A DNA stretch of 23,760 bases from positions 1 through 23,760 of IMG/VR virus record IMGVR_UViG_3300010885_015368; one strand, written 5' to 3'. The notes under the pieces are model-generated. The model searched no databases, had not been told where the DNA came from, and saw only the letters and a list, made by a program, of their open reading frames with translations. Shown here piece by piece: positions 19,710 to 23,760 of this stretch (within the stretch, counting starts at the first letter, position 1; every line of letters starts with the position of its first letter). The DNA is from a virus. Both the position numbers and the translations under genes were made by a program.

Positions 19710-19739
19710 TTGCAAATCGGTTTAAACAGCATATAAAAT
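19710..19739 (+). promoter_or_regulatory. Promoter candidate of the primase gene; possibly leaderless
   Basis: TTGCAA (19710-19715), a 16-bp spacer, then TATAAA (19732-19737). The start of transcription would fall within a few bases of the ATG at 19746, giving a leaderless or near-leaderless message, and no Shine-Dalgarno is visible (ACCTCC precedes the ATG). GTTTAAAC (19720-19727) lies inside the spacer, where a bound protein would affect polymerase. Confidence 0.55.
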
Positions 19740-19745
19740 ACCTCC

Positions 19746-22058
19746 ATGAATACAAAACCTACCACCCTACCAGTAATATTTGAAAATATACCGATGGAGC
19801 TCAAAAGAATCCCACGTTGGGTTCTATGGCGGTTTGTAGAAGTAGGTAGCGGAGACACTAAAAGGTGGTCAAAGCTCCCTGCACAGTCAAACGGTCAGTC
19901 AGCATCCTCAACCAACCCAACTACATGGGCAGACTTTCTTACAGTCCAATCAACCTATGAGTCCAATCCAACCCGCTTTGATGGTGTTGGGTTTGTTTTT
20001 AGCGATGAAGACAACCTAATCGGTGTCGATTTGGACGATTGTTACGATAATCCGTCTCAATCGTTTACCAATGCTGCACTGCAGCAATTAGCAGACAATA
20101 TACATGGTTATATGGAAGTCTCCCCCTCTGGCACTGGAGTAAAGATATTTACTCGCTCCATACTAGCTAATGCCCACGTTGACCATACCAAGGGATTGGA
20201 GGTCTATCCAAGAGGCAGATACTTTACGGTTACAGGACACCACCTTACAGGCACTATTCCACAGGAAACACAAGACCTAACATCCTTTATACCAGCTAGA
20301 ACTATTCGTTCGACTGGGGATGCGTTTGAGGACTATGCCCCACCAGTAGCAGACTATGATTTGCACAGGGTGGAGACTGAACTACTAGCATACATAGACC
20401 CTAACTGTGGGTACACAGAATGGCTTAATGTGGGGTTTGCCCTACACCACCAGTTTGGCGGGGATTACGAAGCCCTTGAGTTATGGGAAAGATGGTCGTA
20501 TGGGGATGGTTCGGTGCATAACTATGCGTCGGGTCAATGTGATGATAAGTGGTCAACCTTCAAGGGTTCAGGTGCAACCCTCAGATCATTGATATTCAAA
20601 GTCAACCAACAAGAAAGAAAAGAAGCCCTTTCTAGAGGCGAAATTATCCTAGATTCAGGGGCAATGAACCATGCTCGTACATTCCTAGACAACCTTTACT
20701 CCTCTGAGGAAGGCTATCGTCTTGTTCACTATGCACAAGACTTCTATCTATACAGCACAACCCACTATGAGATAACCGAAGAGGCTACTATCCGTTCCAA
20801 ACTCTATGCCCTATTGGACAAGTGCAAACGCACAGGCAAGAAGGGTGCATTAGAAGCGTTTAATCCGTCACCAGCAACCGTATCAGCAGCCCTAGATGCG
20901 ATTAAGTCAATTACCCACCTACCCAACCATGCAAACACCAAACCCCCCATTTGGTTAGAGGCATACGCTCAGGACAAACCAGACTCATCCAAACTCATAT
21001 CAGTACAGAACGGTATCTTTCACTTAGAAGACTCACTGCTCATGCCACACTCACTGGGCTTCTTTACACAGAACTCCCTGCCATTTGAATACAACCAAGC
21101 GGCACAGTGCCCTCAGTGGTTAACATTTCTTAAATCCGTTTGGGGTGAAGATCAGGAGTCTATTGATACATTGCAAGAGATGTTTGGTTACATCCTGTCG
21201 GGTGATACCAAGCAACAGAAGTTCTTTAACATTATTGGTCCCCGTCGCTCGGGCAAAGGCACGATTAACAAAATTCTTGTTGCCCTACTAGGTCAGCACA
21301 ACACTGTAGCACCACAACTGGAGGAACTCTGTGATACATTCGGTCTTCAACCTTGGCTTGGCAAGTTGCTCGCTTCTTTCACTGATGCTCGCGCCCCTGA
21401 GCGTAACCGTAGTGCTGTTGTGTCTCAGCTTTTGCGTATTGTTGGTGGAGATACTATTACTGTCAACAGAAAAAACAAAGATTCGTGGAACGGTTACCTC
21501 CCAACCCGAATAGTTGTGTATTCTAATGAAGTGTTGCAGTTAACAGAGAACTCAAATGCGCTAACAGGGCGCATGATTGTGCTAAAAATGAGCAAATCGT
21601 TTTATCAGAACGAAGACACCGAACTCTCTTATAAGTTAGAGCAAGAACTATCAGGCATCTTTAACTGGGCGATGGAAGGACTACAACGCAGACTGGCACG
21701 TGGTGGTCACTTTGTACAACCTAAGACAGGTGTAGAGTTGTTAGAGTTGATGGCTGAGTTGGGTAACCCAATAGGTTCGTTTGTAGAAGATGCCTTGGTG
21801 TTTGATGCAGATTCAAAAGTATCTAAAGACGAAGTGTTTGCTTGCTACAAGCACTGGGCACTAAAGAAGAGTATAGTGCCAGGAACAGAGTTAGCGTTTA
21901 AACGCCGTTTCTTAGCAGCAACCCAAGAACACCGTATTGAATCAGCATTAGATAGAAGTGATGGCAACAGAGCCCACGTGTACCGTGGCATTCGATTAAG
22001 CGAGAAAGCACAAAAGTATGTGGACTCAATTCAAACCTTTGATGAAGGAGTATTTTAA
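19746..22058 (+). CDS. Primase-polymerase / SF3 (D5-type) helicase
   Basis: A 770-residue replication protein with three parts. The N-terminal archaeo-eukaryotic primase/PrimPol-like domain has GVDLDD (93-98, metal-binding acidic pair), SPSGTGVKI (126-134) and GLEVYPRGRYFTVTGH (150-165). A PriCT-2-like domain spans about 205-275 (DPNCGYTEWLNVGFALHHQF, LELWERWSYGDG, CDDKWSTF). The C-terminal D5_N/SF3 helicase has NGIFHLEDSL (422), Walker A GPRRSGKGT (498-506), LLASFTDARAPERN (541-554) and a sensor-like TRIVVYSNE (about 589). It would prime and unwind DNA at the phage origin; the origin-like repeat lies directly upstream. Length and order are typical for phage PrimPol-helicase fusions. Only one GTTTAAAC (21896) is present. 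Confidence 0.9.
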   Translation: MNTKPTTLPVIFENIPMELKRIPRWVLWRFVEVGSGDTKRWSKLPAQSNGQSASSTNPTTWADFLTVQSTYESNPTRFDGVGFVFSDEDNLIGVDLDDCYDNPSQSFTNAALQQLADNIHGYMEVSPSGTGVKIFTRSILANAHVDHTKGLEVYPRGRYFTVTGHHLTGTIPQETQDLTSFIPARTIRSTGDAFEDYAPPVADYDLHRVETELLAYIDPNCGYTEWLNVGFALHHQFGGDYEALELWERWSYGDGSVHNYASGQCDDKWSTFKGSGATLRSLIFKVNQQERKEALSRGEIILDSGAMNHARTFLDNLYSSEEGYRLVHYAQDFYLYSTTHYEITEEATIRSKLYALLDKCKRTGKKGALEAFNPSPATVSAALDAIKSITHLPNHANTKPPIWLEAYAQDKPDSSKLISVQNGIFHLEDSLLMPHSLGFFTQNSLPFEYNQAAQCPQWLTFLKSVWGEDQESIDTLQEMFGYILSGDTKQQKFFNIIGPRRSGKGTINKILVALLGQHNTVAPQLEELCDTFGLQPWLGKLLASFTDARAPERNRSAVVSQLLRIVGGDTITVNRKNKDSWNGYLPTRIVVYSNEVLQLTENSNALTGRMIVLKMSKSFYQNEDTELSYKLEQELSGIFNWAMEGLQRRLARGGHFVQPKTGVELLELMAELGNPIGSFVEDALVFDADSKVSKDEVFACYKHWALKKSIVPGTELAFKRRFLAATQEHRIESALDRSDGNRAHVYRGIRLSEKAQKYVDSIQTFDEGVF

Positions 22059-22060
22059 TA

Positions 22061-22213
22061 ATGGAAAAAGATGATGAGCGCATGATGTACGCTGCATTTG
22101 CTTTAATGGGATTAGTAGCAAGAGGCGAGTCCCCTTCTATTGCGGCAGAACAGATGTGGCAATATGCAAACTTTGCAATGAACTTTAAGGAACCAAAAGA
22201 TGAGCAGAATTGA
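22061..22213 (+). CDS. Small hypothetical protein
   Basis: A 50-residue helical protein (MEKDDERMMYAAFALMGLVA..., ending MNFKEPKDEQN). It begins 2 nt after the primase stop, with AAGGAG upstream, so it belongs to the same operon. No family is recognised. It overlaps the next gene by 14 nt. Confidence 0.55.
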   Translation: MEKDDERMMYAAFALMGLVARGESPSIAAEQMWQYANFAMNFKEPKDEQN

Positions 22214-22358
22214 AATAGCAACAGCAATCCTTCAGGGGATGTGCGCTGGTGACTGGAAGTTTGAGATTAAAGATAAGACATGGGACGAAGTGGCAATAGA
22301 ACGCGCCCTCGAATTAGCCGATAAACTGCTTGAAAAATATCATGGGATGAACCACTAA
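22200..22358 (+). CDS. Small hypothetical protein
   Basis: A 52-residue helical protein (MSRIEIATAILQGMCAGDWK..., then ERALELADKLLEKYHGMNH). AAGGA lies before the ATG inside the previous gene. It ends with a 1-nt overlap (TAATG). Short proteins with IEIATAILQG...ALELADKLL helices seem common in phage early operons; the function is unknown. Confidence 0.55.
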   Translation: MSRIEIATAILQGMCAGDWKFEIKDKTWDEVAIERALELADKLLEKYHGMNH

Positions 22359-22570
22359 TGAGATTTATTAAAAACATATACATTAAATACTTAGGTGCGC
22401 CGGACTCTACTGAAATTGCTCGCAAAGAATTAGAAGAGTCACGCAAGGCATTTTTAGTAGCTAAGACGCACACCGAGTACTACAACGCACAGGTAGACTT
22501 TGAGACCAAGCGCATCAAGCGTTTAGAAGACTATCTTGGTGACATTGACGGGAAGAAGAAAACAAAATGA
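22358..22570 (+). CDS. Small coiled-coil hypothetical protein
   Basis: A 70-residue basic protein (MRFIKNIYIKYLGAPDSTEI..., ending YLGDIDGKKKTK). Residues 18-62 form a likely single long helix (RKELEESRKAFLVAKTHTEY) with coiled-coil spacing. It overlaps the genes on both sides (TAATG before, ATGA after). No family is recognised. Confidence 0.6.
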   Translation: MRFIKNIYIKYLGAPDSTEIARKELEESRKAFLVAKTHTEYYNAQVDFETKRIKRLEDYLGDIDGKKKTK

Positions 22571-22734
22571 TTAAGAACTTCATTATCTTTGGAATGTTTG
22601 TGGCTCTTGCTATAGCAGTTAATTTCCCTACTGAAACAAAAGAATGCCCTAAAGAACCGTATGAACAAAATCAAATGGTTGATGGCTGCGTGATGCAAAA
22701 GTCAGGCGGTGTTTGGATAAGGACTTGTGGATGA
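22567..22734 (+). CDS. Small exported or membrane-anchored Cys-rich protein
   Basis: A 55-residue protein. MIKNFIIFGMFVALAIAVNF is a signal peptide or membrane anchor; the rest (PTETKECPKEPYEQNQMVDG, then CVMQKSGGVWIRTCG) has three Cys. It is the second small exported protein in the window after the one at 19278, with no sequence relation visible between them. The ATGA overlap couples it to both neighbours. Function unknown. Confidence 0.55.
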   Translation: MIKNFIIFGMFVALAIAVNFPTETKECPKEPYEQNQMVDGCVMQKSGGVWIRTCG

Positions 22735-22994
22735 ACAATGAACCAGTGGCGTGGATTAATTTAGATAGATTTAAGGATGAAGCCTTGTATCTAGCGGATT
22801 GTGTTTCAGAAAACAAAGTGGATAAAATGGGTATCACTACTCCACTCTATACCCATCCAGTAAAAGAACTAACAGATGAGGAAATACTAGAATCTTTTGC
22901 TTTTTATTTTGGCTCTACTTTAAACAATAAAGCATATAACGATGGCGCTATTTTGTTTGCCAAAGACATATTAAGAAAGGCACAAGAGAAATGA
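22731..22994 (+). CDS. Small phage protein (PVAW...PLYTHP type)
   Basis: An 87-residue protein. EPVAWINLDRFKDE near the start and TTPLYTHPVKELTDEEI in the middle make a pattern familiar from many phage and prophage small proteins of unknown function. The end (AILFAKDILRKAQEK) matches the end of the 114-aa protein at 23136 (ARAILIKAQEK), and both share PVKELTDEEI, so the C-terminal part is duplicated. ATG 22731 is preferred to an upstream TTG because of the ATGA overlap. Confidence 0.65.
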   Translation: MNNEPVAWINLDRFKDEALYLADCVSENKVDKMGITTPLYTHPVKELTDEEILESFAFYFGSTLNNKAYNDGAILFAKDILRKAQEK

Positions 22995-23149
22995 CAACCC
23001 ATGACGGCGGTAAGGGCGACCAGCAACGCCCACTCACCATACCTAAAGAGCAGTTCGAGGCTAACTGGGACGCAATCTTTAAACCAAACCCGTTAGCTGA
23101 TAAGGTAGTCAAACAGATCGAGGAGGCTATTGAAAATGAACGCAAATGA
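22991..23149 (+). CDS. Small hypothetical protein
   Basis: A 52-residue protein (MTTHDGGKGDQQRPLTIPKE, then QFEANWDAIFKPNPLADKVV, ending ENERK). ATGA overlap with the previous gene and 14-nt overlap with the next. GGAGG inside its end provides the Shine-Dalgarno for the next gene. No family is recognised. Confidence 0.6.
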   Translation: MTTHDGGKGDQQRPLTIPKEQFEANWDAIFKPNPLADKVVKQIEEAIENERK

Positions 23150-23480
23150 ATTTGCCGATGAATTGGAAAAAGCTCCAACACTGTGGTTTAAAGATGATAT
23201 AGCCGGCAAATGGATTATTGAAAAGCTACGCCAGCAACAAGAGCAGATCGACAAGCTAACGGCAATAGTGGCGCTAAGGGAAATGGATATAGCGGCGTTG
23301 AAACAAACCATTGATGCAAACAATCTAAGCCAAAACATCGGGCAGTTTGTAAAGCCAGTAAAAGAACTAACAGATGAAGAAATAGATAATATTAGCGATG
23401 AAATACCACATTACATTGACACTTACATGGGCAGACGGATGTTTGCAAGAGCAATCTTAATTAAGGCACAAGAAAAATGA
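23136..23480 (+). CDS. Coiled-coil protein sharing a C-terminal domain with the 22731 gene
   Basis: A 114-residue protein. Residues 1-70 include a likely coiled coil (EKLRQQQEQIDKLTAIVALR). The C-terminal part has KPVKELTDEEI and ends ARAILIKAQEK, like the 87-aa protein at 22731 (PVKELTDEEI, ILRKAQEK). ATG 23136 is preferred over a TTG at 23130, with GAGGAGG upstream. Function unknown. Confidence 0.6.
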   Translation: MNANEFADELEKAPTLWFKDDIAGKWIIEKLRQQQEQIDKLTAIVALREMDIAALKQTIDANNLSQNIGQFVKPVKELTDEEIDNISDEIPHYIDTYMGRRMFARAILIKAQEK

Positions 23481-23542
23481 CAGCGTACGAAGATGAAGTT
23501 CTCAGACTATTAAAAGAAATTTTGAAAGCACTTAAAAAATGA
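23477..23542 (+). CDS. Very short ORF, 21 residues
   Basis: MTAYEDEVLRLLKEILKALK, then K: one amphipathic helix. It is kept because it links neighbouring genes by two ATGA-type overlaps (23477-23480 and 23539-23542). It may be a coupling ORF rather than a working peptide. Confidence 0.35.
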   Translation: MTAYEDEVLRLLKEILKALKK

Positions 23543-23658
23543 GCTTTACCATTTACCAGCAAGACGGCACGAAAGTTATTCAATACTTCTTTAATACAGA
23601 AGAACTTATTAAATCAATGCTTAATAACCCCCATGACTCATACCATAGGAACGCATAA
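23539..23658 (+). CDS. Small hypothetical protein
   Basis: A 39-residue protein (MSFTIYQQDGTKVIQYFFNT, then EELIKSMLNNPHDSYHRNA). Start in ATGA overlap, stop in TAATG overlap. It has a beta hairpin then helix look. No family is recognised. Confidence 0.45.
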   Translation: MSFTIYQQDGTKVIQYFFNTEELIKSMLNNPHDSYHRNA

Positions 23659-23760
23659 TGAAAGCTCTTGTCGCCGTTGCTCACCCCGATGACTGCGTAA
23701 TCTTTGCCAGCGCCTACATGGAAGCCCATCCTGATTATGATTGGAGCATTGTCTATCTGA
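23658..23760 (+). CDS. PIG-L / LmbE-type deacetylase, N-terminus (cut by window edge)
   Basis: The first 34 residues read MKALVAVAHPDDCVIFASAY, then MEAHPDYDWSIVYL. The VAVAHPDDCVIF stretch is the zinc-binding AHPDD motif that opens the PIG-L/LmbE deacetylase fold; the following strand (WSIVYL) is also in place. Such enzymes remove N-acetyl groups from GlcNAc-type sugars; phage copies may modify glycans or a nucleotide-linked sugar. The start is fixed by a TAATG overlap. The rest lies outside the window. Confidence 0.75.
   Translation, partial: MKALVAVAHPDDCVIFASAYMEAHPDYDWSIVYL

Larger units (their letters stand above)
8262..19727. repeat. Highly iterated palindrome GTTTAAAC (38 copies)
   Basis: Copies start at 8262, 8587, 9341, 9878, 9927, 10391, 10634, 10796, 11065, 11245, 11413, 11630, 11811, 12056, 12303, 12756, 13160, 13344, 13568, 13720, 13876, 14081, 14417, 14837, 15202, 15779, 15962, 16472, 16569, 16865, 17220, 17420, 17836, 18054, 18783, 18943, 18998 and 19720. 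Outside this span only 7180 and 21896 were found. Eleven copies have the internal TAA as the stop of the upstream gene. Twelve are read as x-Leu-Asn (mostly Ser/Gly-Leu-Asn), seven as Phe-Lys, and eight are non-coding. The count was made by eye. Function is unknown; it is reported as a distributed element, not one locus. Confidence 0.95.
19419..19745. other. Gene-free region upstream of primase: origin-like repeat, operator, promoter
   Basis: Three hundred bases without a gene. They hold the second origin-like repeat (19467-19664), the operator-like palindrome (19678-19694), a promoter candidate (19710-19737) and a GTTTAAAC in the promoter spacer (19720-19727). The rest (19419-19466) shows nothing I can interpret. 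Confidence 0.75.

Overview
This window is part of the genome of a double-stranded DNA tailed bacteriophage (Caudoviricetes). The evidence is a contiguous set of head genes (large terminase, a very large P22-type portal, a GroES-like protein, a scaffold-like protein), a phage-type primase/helicase, a stand-alone sigma-70-family protein and dozens of tightly packed, often overlapping small genes. Shine-Dalgarno sites and sigma-70-like promoter elements point to a bacterial, probably Gram-negative, host. The host cannot be fixed from the sequence; an aquatic proteobacterium is only a guess.

Layout. (1) Positions 1-7715, minus strand: the head-assembly operon, in transcription order an unknown 102-aa gene, a Hint/intein-like ORF, terL, portal, two small genes, a GroES-like gene, a scaffold-like gene and the start of a further gene. 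Three copies of a ~32-bp element (TACTAATGCAAAAA on the + strand) sit at gene borders here. (2) Positions 7716-8664: a gene-free divergent region with an origin-like repeat, a tandem GGTGCRRTGCAA array and a leader that recurs at 10.0 kb. (3) Positions 8665-19418, plus strand: an accessory/early module with a SprT-like zinc protease, a MoxR-type AAA+ ATPase with a metallopeptidase/VWA partner, a ribbon-helix-helix protein, a sigma factor lacking region 4 and about 30 small unknown proteins. (4) Positions 19419-19745: a second copy of the origin-like repeat, an operator-like palindrome and a promoter. (5) Positions 19746-23760: the primase/helicase gene, then nine small genes joined by ATGA/TAATG overlaps or short gaps, then the start of a PIG-L (LmbE)-type deacetylase gene.

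The most striking signal is the 8-bp palindrome GTTTAAAC. By hand count it occurs 38 times between 8262 and 19727, once about every 300 bp, where chance predicts about one per 65 kb. The rest of the window has only two (7180 and 21896). Eleven copies form a stop/start junction: the upstream gene ends GTT-TAA inside the motif (C-terminal Val, stop), and in ten of these the next ATG follows 0-3 nt later. Twelve copies are read in frame as Leu-Asn, seven as Phe-Lys, and eight are non-coding. The motif is therefore tolerated in all three frames, as with highly iterated palindromes such as cyanobacterial HIP1, and it also marks gene starts, as with the start-associated sequences of some mycobacteriophages. 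The motif-rich segment is almost exactly bracketed by two direct copies of a ~200-bp repeat with AGTAGTCA iterons and an AT-rich core.

How the parts may fit together (inference): the sigma factor and the primase share a TTTCAYAWTGTGAAA operator and so may be co-repressed. The iteron repeats could be replication origins used by the primase/helicase. The region-4-less sigma factor could direct a later promoter class, with the minus-strand TACTAATGCAAAAA elements as candidates. The ribbon-helix-helix protein is one candidate reader of GTTTAAAC.
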